A stretch of 64,000 nucleotides of DNA from Akanthomyces muscarius. Lineage: Eukaryota > Ascomycota > Sordariomycetes > Hypocreales > Cordycipitaceae. The notes under the pieces were generated by a model. That model searched no databases, had not been told where the DNA came from, and saw nothing but the letters and a program-made list of their open reading frames with translations. Below are positions 41,553 through 53,780 of this stretch, piece after piece. The stretch is taken from positions 186,001-250,000 of the forward strand of contig NC_079243.1 in the NCBI RefSeq assembly GCF_028009165.1. Direction: 5' to 3'. Both the position numbers and the translations under genes were made by a program. The stretch's first letter is position 1. Every line of letters begins with the position of its first letter.

Positions 41553-43244
41553 TTACTTCTGCTGTCTCTGCATCCTCCACTTCTCGCACAACTTCCATTG
41601 AACCCACACGAGCGGCGAAAACAAGACTGCAACACCTGCCAGGATCAAGAAGGCGTTCCTGATCTTCACCGCGTCGATCAGGGGTTGTATCACGCTGACA
41701 CCAACGGCACCCAGAAGGCATCGACACAAATTATTAGTCGCTGTTGCGCCGGCCGCACCATCAGGGAAGTTGTCTATGAGCATGGTGGAGTTGATGTTGA
41801 AGACGGCAGTCGCAGTGAATGCAAGGATGAACTGCGAACCCAACGAAGCGATGAGGTTTGGCGCAAACTCGCTCCTCAGGTCGTTAAACTCGTAACTTGG
41901 ACCGTATAGAGCCAAAGATACGATAAAAACAAAGCTAAAGTATGGCATGAGCGGGAGGCGAGCGCGTTCAAATGGAAAGTCCTTAGATTTCTTGCCGTCG
42001 ATGGAGTGTAAGCCGTGCTGCTTCTGGTATTCCACCTCTACGCGCTTGAAAGTCTTATCCAAGAGCCACCCAGTGGAAAGAGAGCCGAGGACACATCCGA
42101 TCCCGTTGGGTAGAAAACAGAGACCAATTTGCCACTGGGTTAGCCTGGGAAACGTTTGTAGCAGGACCGTTGTGGTTGACGAGGTCACCATGCTCCATAG
42201 ACTGTATACCACTGCACCCCATGAGAGAAGGATCAATATATCCTTCTTAAACACGTGTGCTAAGGGTTGAACCACCTTCTTAAACTTGAAAGGGCGCAGG
42301 TTTGGAGAAGATGTGGCAGCAGGACCTGTCACATTGGGCGGTCTGGCCAGGAAGATGCAGGGCCGGTGGAGACCGGACAATGATTTGCTGCCATTGCCTG
42401 CGATTTCACGCTGCGTCTCTGGCAGTAGAACTACCAGAAGGGCGAGAGCCAGGATACTTAGGCAGAATAAGAACCAGAAGATGCTGCGGAAACCCCAGGC
42501 GCTGTTGAGAAGACCGCCAATGACAGGTCCAATCGCTTGACCAACCATCCTAGAGTACTGTTAGTGACCGCCTCCTCAACACGGGCCTATTTCTCCTTAC
42601 CTCATCCCGGCATTAGTTCCTATAAATCCTCCCCGTTCAGATGCCGAGGCTATGTCAGAAATGACGCCCACGCTGATGCTAATGGTTGCAGAGGATCCGG
42701 CTGCCTGTACTCCCCGGAGAACCAGCAGCATCGGGAAGCTCGAGGTAAAGGCCAGACCCAAGTTTGCTCCAGTGTATATTACCAGAGCTGTCACAAGCGT
42801 GACGCGACGCCCTACAGAGTCCGATATCGCCCCAAATAAGGACGGTGATATGCCCTGCACAATCATATACACTGTAATTGTGAGGGCGATGTCGGCCTCG
42901 CTCACACCGAGGTCTGATGAAATCGAACTTATCGCAGGGAAGTATATATTTGACGAGAGTGGGGAGAAGGTGCCTGCCATAGAGACTAGACACACTATAA
43001 TCCATTTTTGACGCTTCGTGAAAATGTGGTATGGCGGCGTGTCGTCCTGAGTCTCGCCAATCTCAGCATTCGAAGGATCAGCCGGCGAGTCCTTCTTTGT
43101 GCCGTTACTAGAAGACCCCCCATGATCATCTGCTTCCGTAGGTGTTGTCATACCACTGGCAGATGTTTCAAGAGATGGCGACATCCAAACACCAGAGGTG
43201 TCTCGGATCATCATTGGTAAGTTGATAATGGCAGGCGTCGCCAT
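41553..43244 (-). CDS. MFS drug:H+ antiporter, DHA1/QDR-like (two exons)
   Basis: Exons 43244-42601 and 42549-41553 flank a 51-nt intron (GTAAGG ... CACTAAC ... CTCTAG), giving 546 aa. A polar N-terminus of about 80 residues is followed by TFSPLSSNIYFPAISSIS, the start of TM1 in QDR-type transporters, then SEADIALTITVYMIVQGISPSLFGAISDSVGRR with the MFS loop 2-3 motif. The exon junction lies at GGFIGTNAGMR/MVGQAIGPVIGGLL, the antiporter motif C region. TM7-12 follow a central hydrophilic loop. Known relatives export quinidine, polyamines or toxic acids; the substrate here is unknown. Confidence 0.88.
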
Positions 43245-46200
43245 GGCTGCGCATTAGTCCGGGCCGTCTGGGATGGAATTCTGCAGAGTAGAGGCAAAAG
43301 AGGAGCTGAGACGACTGGGTTGAGGAACCAGGACGAGAGGGTATAGCCTGTAGTATAAGTGTTATTTGAAAACGTCTGGCTCGTGTTTATGGACAAACCG
43401 ATTTGTAGCACGTTTGAAAACCTCCTTTAGCATCGACTCGTTTACGTGGGCCTAGGAACGCGTCAGTTGAAACAAGAACTATTTCATGCCGTCTATTTTC
43501 AGTTTGAGTTAGCCAATCAACAGGCAAATCTTCGTCTGTGCGCTCGGCACTTGGCTGTACCCGAGTGGGACTCTGCGCCAGTAAATGTCGCCCCCCTTGA
43601 TCCGCCCTCGTAATGCGCATTCCGAACCTAAAGCAGCTCCAGTGTTTTGTCTTATTTTTAGTCGAAGGCTTGGCAGGAGCATACGTACGAGATTATTTTA
43701 AGCACCCACCGCGGTAAATTCAGTACGATGCGTGCTCTGTAATCTGGGTACAAAACTTGGGCCTCTAGAAGGTCTACTACACTTAGCAAAATATTAACAA
43801 TATGGTGAGAAGTGTAATGTACGGTACACAGCGCAGCATCGATGAATTCTCTCGCTATGGCTGCTTGGTAGCCACATAACGATTAAAAGTTAATTTAGTT
43901 TTATCGCCAAGCCTCAAGGGGCCGATCCCGATTGGCGATCGTTTTTAGTAGGTGTCGATATGCCAGTGTAGTATGTTACAGCGAGGCGCAGCTGGGTGCT
44001 TGTGGCGCCACGTAATCAATTGACTATGCACATCCGATGCACTCCATCACAGCAGCCGTTATCGTTACCGGCGACTCTCTGGGCCGTGGCTGGAGGGACT
44101 CGACGTTCTCATTAATGATCTCCGCTCTCAAGCCTACCTATTATTCGTAAGCTCGAGGATCTTTGTACCATAGCGAATCAATAGAGAACAAGCCGAAGGT
44201 TTGCTAATGAACACGGCAATGGCTGAGCCAGAGGCCGGTGATTAGTCGACGGAAACTGCTGTTGCACGTACTAGGAATAAGGTGGACGACTAGGAGGCGG
44301 GCATGAAACGTGGTAGCCAGAAGGGCAAAAAATAGAACCAAAATAACACCAAATAATAATAAGTGGGCGAAATGATGGATAAGCGGGAGCTGAGTGCAGG
44401 GGGAATTGGCTCTTGAACCACTGATTGGAATTTGCCGCGTGAGAAGTTGCTAGCGGCCGCAGGCGAAAGGGAAAAAAAGGAATATGAGTATAAATGAACA
44501 AGTGTAAAGCGGTTTATGCTTGCTGGTAAAGCTGCGGAGAACGGCAGCAAGAACGCGCGCCGCCACCTGGTAAAGATTTCCGCCTCGCGACTCATACTCT
44601 TGTCTGGCAGGCGAGCAGCAGCCACTACAAGGCACGCAGGTCAGCGCCATCTCGCTCTCAGGAGTCGGCATTTTCAGCCACGGGCGCATTTCATCCTTTT
44701 CCATCTCTTAGTATACAGAACTCGAAACGTAAAATTCACAAGGCCTGACTTTAATCTCCGCATCAGAAAAAGTACACTATACCCAGTTGTAGCGATACGA
44801 ATTGGGTTGAATGCATCGCCATTCGCAACTCTCGGTTGTCAGCCTTAGGAGCATAGTGGGTACTGACGCGACAGCTTACTCGCTTTATATAGGTGAGACG
44901 CCTACAGCTGGGTTTGCACAGGCAGCCAGAACCCTGCGCGATAAAACCAGGTCGAAGTAAAATGGCGGAAATAAAGGTGAAACACCAATAGACATTATCG
45001 ACCTTGCTGTCTACGCATCTCCTTTGTTCAGCTATTCGCTCGGGAAACGGGCCAACGACATTTGCTTATTGTTCAATGTACCAACTTGTTTGTTCTTTGT
45101 AACTTCGTCCAAGTAAGGCTGTATAGAGAGATATCATGAGAGGCCTTATGCGGTATATTGTGTCGTGGTTATTCGCACATCTGAGTCCTCGTCGTCGAGC
45201 CGCGCCGCCACCGCCGCCAGCATCTCATCAGGCAGCGCTGACCCTCCCGCGGCGTGCACCTTGGCAGAATCCCGTGAAACCACCTGTAAAAGGTTAGACG
45301 GTTGCTGACAAAGCTTAGTCTCGTAGAATGATGTGATCGGAACCTTCCGCTTCCGACGTCCGTTCGGGGCTATGAGAGAGTCGAACGTATCCGTAAGGTT
45401 GCTGAGCTGGACCCCATGATTCTACAGAGACAGGAGCAGTGTCGTGTCTGATCCCAAGGAAACCGGTCAGAGCGGGCAGCAGGTGGAAGATCGCGAAAAT
45501 GACGCACGGGAAGGTACGTGCGACAACGACTGGAAGACCGACAGCGAGCCGTTAAGACATCTGTGCAGGCGTGGATGGGCTGTTAATATCACAAAAGTCC
45601 CTCCGATGAGGGAGGTATGTATAAGTCCTAACGACATGATCGAGTTCGATAATGAAGACAGATTACATAATTGAAATACAGCAGCGCGAACAGCAGCGAG
45701 AGGACGAAGGATTGGAAGATTAATACCATCAACGCCAAGTGGAATCGTATAATATCAGATAGATTATGCGAATAACGGAGGCCGTGCATAATAGATAGGC
45801 AGTGAGCCCGCGTTGGAGGGCTGATAAGGCTGGCAGGGTTAAACTTCAAGGTTGTTATGACGTGGCGGCGTGGCGCGTGTCGCGTGGCTCAATCACAAGG
45901 CTAGGTTCATGACGCGCCGCCATCACGATCCTTGGTAGGCGACCCAAACGTTAGCCATGCTTCCATCGTGACGCGACCTCCCCCAGCGTGCTTCCGCGCT
46001 CGACCTTATAGCCTTCGGCAGCATGAAATACAATAAAATTATCCTCGATGTATGTGTGGAAGAGCGCAAAAAATATGGCCAGGACCATCACTGATCAAAG
46101 ACGACTAAGAGGTGTGCCAAAAGATAGGAATGCAGAGAACGGCCTCGGATGTTGACTCTCGGACCGTCAGAAATTTATTGTAAAGCTTGAACTTGTGCAC

Positions 46201-46388
46201 TACTTGCACGCTCGCGTTTTAGGCTGCTAATAGCGGAACTGGCTGTCAATCATCCGTTCCTTGCGGAAGCGGACGGGCACGCGAGTCATCTTATACGTCT
46301 CGACAAAAAAAGAGCAATGTTGAGTACAACGTTTACGCGTTAATATTTGTCAATAATCTCGTAAGTACTGGTAGACAATCGAGCAAGC
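43245..46388. other. 3.1-kb stretch without recognisable genes
   Basis: No family could be assigned to any frame. A plus-strand frame at 45444-45674 (76 aa, acidic) begins after a segment readable as VRKVAELDPMILQRQEQ in another frame, so a decayed coding region may lie at about 45360-45670. No terminal repeats or RNA genes were found. Confidence 0.4.
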
Positions 46389-47504
46389 CTAGACTGAGTG
46401 TATCACGGTGAACTCCAAGATAATAAACCCAACGTAGCTACCGAGCATAGCACCACCAATCCAGCGGGCATAGCTGCCGCCAAACCAGACAGTAGCTGTA
46501 AATGCGACCGTTGACAGCCATAAAACCGACAGCTCTGTAATCGTCATGGTTCCCTTATCCAAGTCGCCTCGCGTGCCGACCATGATGATACCACAACAGA
46601 GCGACAACAGGAATATATTACTACCGGCGCAGTTTGCGACAAGTATACCCGGATGCCCTCGGAAGCCACTCATGACGGCAATAAATTTCTCAGGCAGAGT
46701 GGTGGCGATGGCAAGGATTACAACGCTGAAGAGAACATCAGACATGCCTAGCGCATCCGTGATGTTCGTTGCGGCTTGAGATAGGACATAACCTGCGAGA
46801 CAGATTGCGAGGAATCCGAATAAGAGGTAGAGCGCGTGGTAGCCGAGACCATGTCGGCGTTGACTTTGGCGTGTGGTGGTATCATCGTTCAGCAACGCAG
46901 TCCTACTTGACACCGAATTGGCTTCATTATCGTCGTCGTCGCTATCACTATCAGAATCTTCTGGGGCTGTGAGGACTCCTCGACCAATGGCAACTGCTAT
47001 GAGTAGGAAGTAGACCGCAAATGTAGCGATAAGAAGAATGCCTCCCGTGAGCCAGGTAATAGCTGTCGAGTGATAGATGATTGGCGTTACTGAGGTTGTC
47101 AGGACAAGGACCAAGAGCGAGTAGATTCGCGAGCTTCTGTCAAACTCGACGACCTCTCCTTGGCCATAGAACAAAAGCCCAAGAGAAAAGGCGCCTAGGA
47201 TATTGGATATAGATGCCCCAACGACATTACCCAGCGCTAAGGACGATCGGCCTTGCGCAAGAGACCCGACCACAACCGCCAGCTAGTCAGCTTAGCAGCG
47301 TTATAGCCGCAAGGTAAAAGCTGTAACACGTACCTCTTCCCATTCTGCACCAGCGGTGACGAGTCCAATGACAACCTCTGAGATTTTAGTACGCGCCGCG
47401 ACAATAGAGGTGTGCGCGATAAACTTGTCGGCTCCGAATTCGAGTAAGAATAGCGTGGAGACGAATGCCCCAATGTTGAAGGCAACCACCCCTGCTTGTG
47501 CCAT
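46389..47504 (-). CDS. Cation/Ca2+ exchanger, CaCA superfamily (two exons)
   Basis: Exons 47504-47334 and 47282-46389 flank a 51-nt intron (GTACGT ... GCTGACTAG), giving 354 aa. Splicing restores the first alpha repeat: VIGLVTAGAEWEE joined to LAVVVGSLAQGRSSLALGNVVGASISNILGAF across the junction. The second repeat is LAIATTLPEKFIAVMSGFRGHPGILVANCAGSNIF. Both carry the acidic residue and the G-N/A-x-x-G-A/S core of Na+/Ca2+-type exchangers, with about ten membrane segments and an acidic loop (DSDSDSDDDDNE) between the halves. It probably moves Ca2+ or a similar ion against Na+, K+ or H+; which one is unclear. Confidence 0.85.
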
Positions 47505-48909
47505 TAGCTGAATTCAAAGGTGTAATCTATCTTTTGACTGCTTTCGAAATGGCGTTGAAAGAAAAGCCCAGAAACTACATAATTAGTTTCAGCATTTTAT
47601 TAGCCACGCTGCAGATCACATGTTAACCTGAGGCATCAACATCCTTAGTGTTGTCGCCGCGTTTCAGGATTTGCCCCCTTGGCGTGACCAAACCGTGTGT
47701 ACGGGCTCCCCTCTGGATTTATTTTCAGATTTCAGAGTACTCGAGCTATAGAGCGCTCTAAAGGTATTTGTAGATTTTCAGAGCACTCGAGATCTGGAGT
47801 GCTCTGGGCGTATTTTTAGACTCTCGAGCACTCGAGATTTAGAGTGCTCTGAAAGTAAGCCAGGTTCACGGAAACCCGGCTAAAGTGCGAAAGCTCTCTT
47901 ACGAAGGCTTTCGTATAAAAATGCGCACACCACAAGACTCTAATTAGTTGGATTTATTATAAACCTCCAGCCGACTCGAGCGACAACGCTCTTACGCAGG
48001 CTCTCGCACGAGAAAGCTGCGCACATAAACTGCTTGGCTGAATTCAGGGGAAACACCATCGGACCATCCAGGGTCGAGTACTAAACTCTCATGCAGGCTC
48101 TTATACCAACTCTAGTGAGTGTCTTATCTATCGTCGAATTATTACTAGCATAGAGCATAAGCTACTCTACAGCAACCTAAGGCCTAGCTTTTCACTCTAT
48201 AAATCTTTCTTTTCTTTACTAAAGCCTTCCTAAAGCATTATACTATAACTATACCTTATATATATATCGTAGGACTCAGGGAGACCTCGCGCTAGGGTCT
48301 GTCAAGCATGATTAATGGTCTTGTGTAGGACTATTTTGCTGAGCTCATTGCATTGCTTGTCCAGCGTCTGACCCGAGCCGTCGTCACCCTCCATTTCTTG
48401 TGCAACTTTCTGGGCAAGGATCCCCAAGGACCTGATCTAGCCGTCCATGGTAGTGATAATGCTTGCAAAGCATAAGCAGGCACTGATGGGGGCGTTCTAA
48501 AATAAAATGGAATTAGCTGGGGTGGTGACGGGAAGTGGGTGGTTGACGTTAGGTACTCCGTGGTCGTGAGGCTGACCAAGCCCGACTAGCGAATATGGCT
48601 CGGAAGCCAGCTGGGCCATCTTGAACCCCCACAGCTACAGCCGCAGCTGCGGTCAGCCGCTCGCAATTTCCACTCTGGAGGATGATTTTTGCCATGAACA
48701 GAGACTCGTTGCAGTTACAATTGTGACTGAATGCATCCGCATATATTTCGAGCACTCGCTGGAACTCCTCGACTGCCCCAGACCGATACGGTCGCAACGG
48801 TGCTGCAACTCAGTCTACTCTCGCTGTGGGCAACCCCTAGCCGCTTCAAACCAGCAGCCCAGGGCTTAGGGCTCGGGAATCGGCCGTCTAAATCGAAGCG
48901 AAAGAAAAG
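47505..48909. other. Repeat-rich intergenic region
   Basis: Besides the hairpin repeats listed separately, two looser related segments lie at 47890-47930 and 47985-48030 (GGCTTTCGTA..AAATGCGCACAC and GGCTCTCGCACGAGAAAGCTGCGCACA). Minus-strand frames at 48331-48800 have no recognisable domain. The final 100 bp lead into the modin-like gene. Confidence 0.45.
47733..47851. repeat. Three direct repeats, each a 28-bp dyad
   Basis: Units start at 47733, 47779 and 47824, a period of 45-46 bp. Each holds an inverted repeat around CTCGAG, of the form CAGAGCACTC ... GAGTGCTCTG. The middle unit (47779-47806) has near-perfect arms. Confidence 0.75.
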
Positions 48910-51081
48910 ATGGCGATCCAAGGATTGATCGTGGCCGCTGCGGCCCTCTTCGTCTCTATGGTCGCGCTGACGGCAACGTTTATGCAGGTCCTCCAGCAAT
49001 ACTACGCCTCTGCCGCCGGCTATTCGCGGTGCAACGAAAGGTTCATGGGCGGCTGGGCGAGGACCAAGACCAGGTGCTTCTCTTGGAGAGAGCTGAGATA
49101 CGAAGTTCAGTATGATGCGCCCGTCATCTTCGTCTCTCCCCCGAACAACGACCGCGGCCCGGTCCCCGACGCCCCGATATACTTACTTGACGGCACGCCG
49201 CAGAGCTTGGAAGATACCTGGACCACGTCGGACCTGGATCCGCGCAAGGGATATCGAGAAATGTCGGCCAAGGAGCGTGTCCACACTGACAGTGAGCGGG
49301 CGTCGTGGTTCGTACTCCTGCATGCCATTCAGCGTATGGAAGCCAAGTCGAGCGAATGGCAGAGGTTACAGTACCCCCCTCCCGGTGAGCGAGAGCCCAC
49401 GTACGGACTGCCGAGAACGCCCCCGTCGCTCCGCGAGCACCATACTCTGACCGTGGCGCTGCAGCGCAAGAGGAAAAGCTGGGATACCATGCCGCCGTCC
49501 ATGACAAAACCCTATGCGATAACGACCATGTGTCACTTGATCGAGATGCTTGCGGCGCTCGGAATTTACTGGAAAGAATTTGACCGACGTCTTGATCGCT
49601 ACTGGGCGGAAGGAAACGGCTTTCTGGTTCTTGGCGAACGAAACGACCTGGGAATCGTGTTTTCGCTGCAGGTTCACGGCCAGTGCACATTTGAGCGAAA
49701 TCGAGTGATTCCTGTCGACTACATCAAGGAGCTCACCTTTGGCTACGTGCCCACGATATACCGCGACACCATTGATCACAGCCGAGTCAAAGTACCGAGT
49801 GACATGCCGGAGAATCTGAGTTCATTACAAATGAGCAGTGAGCGAGAGCTGGCAGAGAGCCTGACAGTTATTGGATGCAATACAAATGCAGTAAACTACT
49901 TTCTGGAAGATGGCAATCGCACCTCGCACATATTCCCCCTCGCATTTGAAATCTTGGGCATGCTCAGCCAGAACCTTCACATCAACAACAGCAGCTTTAC
50001 GTACATCCCCAATCCAACGCCATACGTCTTCGACAAGCGCTCATTCTCGCTGCGCAAGCTTTTGGAAGCGTTCAAGTCACACTTTGACGGAGAAGCCAAC
50101 ACCACGCGCAACCAAATTATTGTCGACACTATTTGCCACCATGTCAACGATGTTTTGAAGTTCTACTGGGAAAAGAACGGTGCTCAGCGGCTGCTTTGTC
50201 TCAAGGTTCTGCATGGGGCCATTGATGATATGGATGAGATCCTGACTGCAAAGAAAAAGGCCCCAGTGGAAACGTGCGCCGAGGCATCAGACGCCAAAGA
50301 CGCTACCGTGCCCGTGGTTGTATGCTCCGAAGACCAAGGCGAAACGGCAGTCCAGAGCATACGCCGCGAAGCGGTGCAAGATGTCCTGCGCTCTCACATT
50401 CAAGAGATTCTGCGACTGCTCAACGAGCGTGACGAACGCGCCGAGACACAGTCACCGGAGGTTCATCTAACTGAGCAATCCCCGACCTCGCCAAAACAGT
50501 TACGACTCAACGAACGACTCGGCCCGCGTACCACGCCACCGCCTCGCTTCGAGGACTTCGACGACGCCAGCCCCGACGAGCGCCAGAATCTGCTCATGGA
50601 CGTGTATTTTGAAGTCGTGCGCCCGCGCGTCGTGCCCCGGGCCGCCTTTTCGGCAGACCGTAGAGCGAGTCTGGGCGGAGGGCAGCGCCAGCAGAGCCTG
50701 CCGAACATGCGCGGCGGCGAGCGCAGCATCTCGCGCGGCCCCAGCCTGGCGCCGCCGCCAGGCTCCAGCCGCCACAGCTTGTCCACCGGGCCCGTCACCG
50801 ACGAAGACGAGAGCGATGTCGACGTGGCCGTAACCAGCGATGCAGGCGACGACGAGGAAGTGCAAGGCGAGAACGGCGTGGCTGTGAACGCTGCGGCGAT
50901 GGAACGCCGCGGGAGGAGCCAGATGCCGCTCTCGGCGCAGCCGCCTTCGCATGATGACATTTGGTGCACGTTGGTGTTTAGGATGATTTGCTGGCTCATG
51001 CTCCATGACTTTAACAAGTTGGACAAGCAGCTACCCAAGAGTGAACTCTTGGGCAGTCGCGTGCCCGTCTACATTGCATAA
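48910..51081 (+). CDS. Modin-like large fungal protein
   Basis: 723 aa, no intron needed. An N-terminal hydrophobic helix (about residues 4-27, LIVAAAALFVSMVALTATF) anchors or targets the protein. Residues 40-500 are well-structured, with SWRELRYEVQYDAPVIFVSP, HTLTVALQRKRKSWDTMPPS and FLVLGERNDLGIVFSLQVHG. This pattern recalls a conserved ascomycete family often labelled 'modin', whose biochemical role I do not know. Residues about 560-690 are Ser/Pro/acidic and probably disordered, and the end (WCTLVFRMICWLMLHDFNKLD) is conserved-looking again. A duplicated gene fragment starts only about 60 bp after the stop codon. Confidence 0.6.
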   Translation: MAIQGLIVAAAALFVSMVALTATFMQVLQQYYASAAGYSRCNERFMGGWARTKTRCFSWRELRYEVQYDAPVIFVSPPNNDRGPVPDAPIYLLDGTPQSLEDTWTTSDLDPRKGYREMSAKERVHTDSERASWFVLLHAIQRMEAKSSEWQRLQYPPPGEREPTYGLPRTPPSLREHHTLTVALQRKRKSWDTMPPSMTKPYAITTMCHLIEMLAALGIYWKEFDRRLDRYWAEGNGFLVLGERNDLGIVFSLQVHGQCTFERNRVIPVDYIKELTFGYVPTIYRDTIDHSRVKVPSDMPENLSSLQMSSERELAESLTVIGCNTNAVNYFLEDGNRTSHIFPLAFEILGMLSQNLHINNSSFTYIPNPTPYVFDKRSFSLRKLLEAFKSHFDGEANTTRNQIIVDTICHHVNDVLKFYWEKNGAQRLLCLKVLHGAIDDMDEILTAKKKAPVETCAEASDAKDATVPVVVCSEDQGETAVQSIRREAVQDVLRSHIQEILRLLNERDERAETQSPEVHLTEQSPTSPKQLRLNERLGPRTTPPPRFEDFDDASPDERQNLLMDVYFEVVRPRVVPRAAFSADRRASLGGGQRQQSLPNMRGGERSISRGPSLAPPPGSSRHSLSTGPVTDEDESDVDVAVTSDAGDDEEVQGENGVAVNAAAMERRGRSQMPLSAQPPSHDDIWCTLVFRMICWLMLHDFNKLDKQLPKSELLGSRVPVYIA

Positions 51082-51144
51082 GACAGCGAGCGATTTTTTG
51101 ACAAACTAGCGTAGCGAGCTCATTTTTCATATTGGTATATTCTG

Positions 51145-51552
51145 CAGAGCTGCGCATCGGCGTCATCAGCGGCCTTTGTCAACGGCAACGGCGACACCAA
51201 GGCCCAGTGTCTCTGTTACGACGGCAACGGCAACCCCAACGTGGCGCGATGGGACAGTGCCGAGGCGGCTTGCTACGCGCTAGGTGCCGCGTCTGTGGGC
51301 TCTAGCTTCTGGTCTGCCGTCTCGGCGGACGGGACGAATTGGTGCGCGAGCAAGGTCGGTGGCGGCAGCACCACCGCCGCAGTTTCTGGCAGCGGTGGTG
51401 GTGCACCAACGACGAGCTCGTCGTCGTTGCCGGGCCAGGCCTCGCCGACTAAGTCTGGTGCTGCTGCTGGACAATATACTTCGCTCATGCATTGCATGAA
51501 ATGGCTCTCGGGCGGTTGGGTTGCTTTGTATGTACTTAAAGAAGCACTGTAA
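51145..51552 (+). pseudogene. 5'-truncated copy of the Cys-rich surface-type gene
   Basis: Near-identical to bases 13818-14215 but in the opposite orientation. Homology begins abruptly at ATTCTGCAGAGCTGCGCATC and ends near the stop codon. It keeps CASASSAAFVNGNGDTKAQC, WDSAEAACYALG, NWCASKV and the Ser/Thr tail, but lacks the N-terminal half and any start in that frame. Differences include Gly for Ala and Met/His for Ile/Arg in the tail. Confidence 0.85.
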
Positions 51553-51781
51553 ATGGCTATGCCCGCACCGGCAGATTCTTTAGTGGTAACGTAACCACTG
51601 TTCTTGAACGTTCTTACCTTAAAAAAAGGTCCAGCGGAGTGAGGCTCTTCCCTTGCACTAAGATACATTCGAAGATTGTGCTCTAACAGCGTATTCCAGA
51701 CTGTTTCTTTAGGGTAATTCTATTGTGTGATGTGTAACGATGGCTTGTTTACTAAGTCACAGTAGCTCTGTTTCTTAGAGT

Positions 51782-53780
51782 TTGATTTTGATTTGATTTG
51801 ACTATTACGTCCGTTTTTTTTTTTTTTTTTTTTTTTAATTCATAGACTGTCCCAGCCGCCCTAAGGCAGCTATGCAGCGTTCGACTATCTCTAGATTACA
51901 CCACTCATCACGTCCAGATACTAAGCTATCCCTGCCACGGATCGCTTTCCCTTCTGCTTCCGAGCAGCTACACCTAACAGATAGCCTCAGTGGCTGTTCT
52001 GTATCTCTGACTTGTTAGGCCTTTCCTGGCCCTCCTCAGCTTCTGTATACACGAAAACACTCGTCTACGCTATGTATTGAAGTACTGTGGATGGTACTGC
52101 CTGGAATTGTCCAAGGAGTCCAGTCCGGATTATCATCTTGGCTGCTTGCACGGCAGTTGACGAGCTACAGAGTATGCGTTTGAGGTCAGCGCATGGTTGC
52201 TTGCCTGCCCACATCTTGTGTCGTTCTTCCACCCAGTTCCTGCATTCGAGCAGGATATGGCGTACGGTTTGCCGACCCTGGCCACACTGGCACTTGTCAG
52301 TGTCAGCCTTTTTAATGGCATATAGATATGCGCGTAAGCCGATCTTCCCTGTCCGCATTTGGGTGATTACCGAGCTGATGGCCCTGTGTGCGTCTGCATG
52401 TGTGTTGAGGACGTCCTTGCCTGGACGTACCCCGAGGTTGAAGAGTTCTCTGCCGTGTTTAGCTGTTTGCCAGGCCGTATCCCATTCGTATTTCATTGTC
52501 TTGCGAACAGTGGACTTCGTGGTTGCGATGAGGATGCGCAGAGAGTCCGGCTCTTGCGATGGTGGCTCGTGCCTCTTGGTGGTCGCGTTGAAGCCAGCAG
52601 CTTCCTTGGCTGCTCGATCCGCGGCTTCATTCCCCGTGATACCGATATGTGCCGGGACCCATCGGAATTGCACATCCCAACCGCGACTCCTGAGCTTGTC
52701 GAGTGCTCGTACGGCCTCGACCAATATATATTGTCCGGACGGAATCTTAGGGTTGTATAACGCCTGGATTGCGGCTTGGTTATCAGTAAAAACTGCGCAG
52801 TTACAACATATGCTTGCTGCCATGTCCACATCTGCCAGCATCTCAAGGGCGAGAACCAGTCCTCGAAGCTCGGCGGCGTATACTGTCGAGGTAGTCGCTG
52901 CGCCCATGTATGCTGTCCGTTTTGCGAGAACGCCACTGGCCTGGAGTGCGGGTGCAATCGCTGCGGCGCCAACATGGCCGTTGATACCGCTTCCATCGGT
53001 GTAGATGCATATTGTCCCTGGTTCTGTGACATCATGTTCCTTGATTGCTCCCTCGGCGGACGCATTGATGTATACGTTTGGTGGAACCCACCATGGGGGG
53101 ACCACATGTGCCTGGCGTTTTTCTAGGCGATTTAAACGTATATCGTGTTTTTGCTCCAGTATACCCAAAAGGCAATCGAGGGGACTCTGCGCACTGCGTG
53201 CTAGATGTTCCGTTGACACCATGTCATTATACAGTGGAGTTGTCTTGATGCGTAGTGCACTTCCCAGCGTCGTCTGCTCAAGTTGTTGCTGTACTGGTAA
53301 AAGGTGCGCCTCAACGTCCACCGCGGCAGCCGCCACTGTTCGGAATGCCCCGGTGATGATTTGGGCCGCCCGTTTCTGAATTCTCTGTATGGTCACCATC
53401 ATGTCGCTACCTCTGCTTCTACGTCCCTTCCCTGGGACATGCCATGCAGAGCATCCGTAGAGCATCTGGGGAATGATCATAGCCCTGTATACCTGTCGGA
53501 GATTGAGTAATCCGGTGCCCCAAGTTGACGATGCTAGTGCTGACAGGGCCGAGAGCCGCTTTGTGGCTTTTGCCTCCATCTGTTCTCGGTGGTAGTCCCA
53601 CCGAAGCCTCGTATCCATATGAACGCCCAGATATTTGCACGATTCAGACGCTGTAATGGTGGCATGAGGTAGACGAAGAGCATGCGTGCAATTCTTCGTG
53701 GGATCCCTGGTAAAATGTACCAACTCATACTTTGCTGGCGCGAATTGAGAACCATGTTTTCTTGCCCACTCTTCGGCTGA
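51782..53780 (-). mobile_element. 5'-truncated LINE inside the TLC duplicate
   Basis: Minus-strand coding from 53780 to 52065: the reverse transcriptase thumb ([20 protein letters not shown] in the frame entering the element), then a connector and RNase H ([69 protein letters not shown]) and a [17 protein letters not shown] zinc cluster. The 3' end is a 24-nt A run plus CGGACGTAATAGTCAAATC repeats, the same terminal words as the array at 16997-27850. Its 5' end joins TLC exon 2 at about 53780. The protein differs strongly from array units 2 and 3. Confidence 0.88.

Noticed and set aside
45360..45674. gag-like retrotransposon remnant
   Set aside because: Only one short phrase resembled a retroelement; no protease, RT or LTR lies nearby.
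48331..48999. Minus-strand frames upstream of the modin-like gene as a transcription factor C-terminus
   Set aside because: Composition was suggestive, but no conserved motif or splice structure could be supported.
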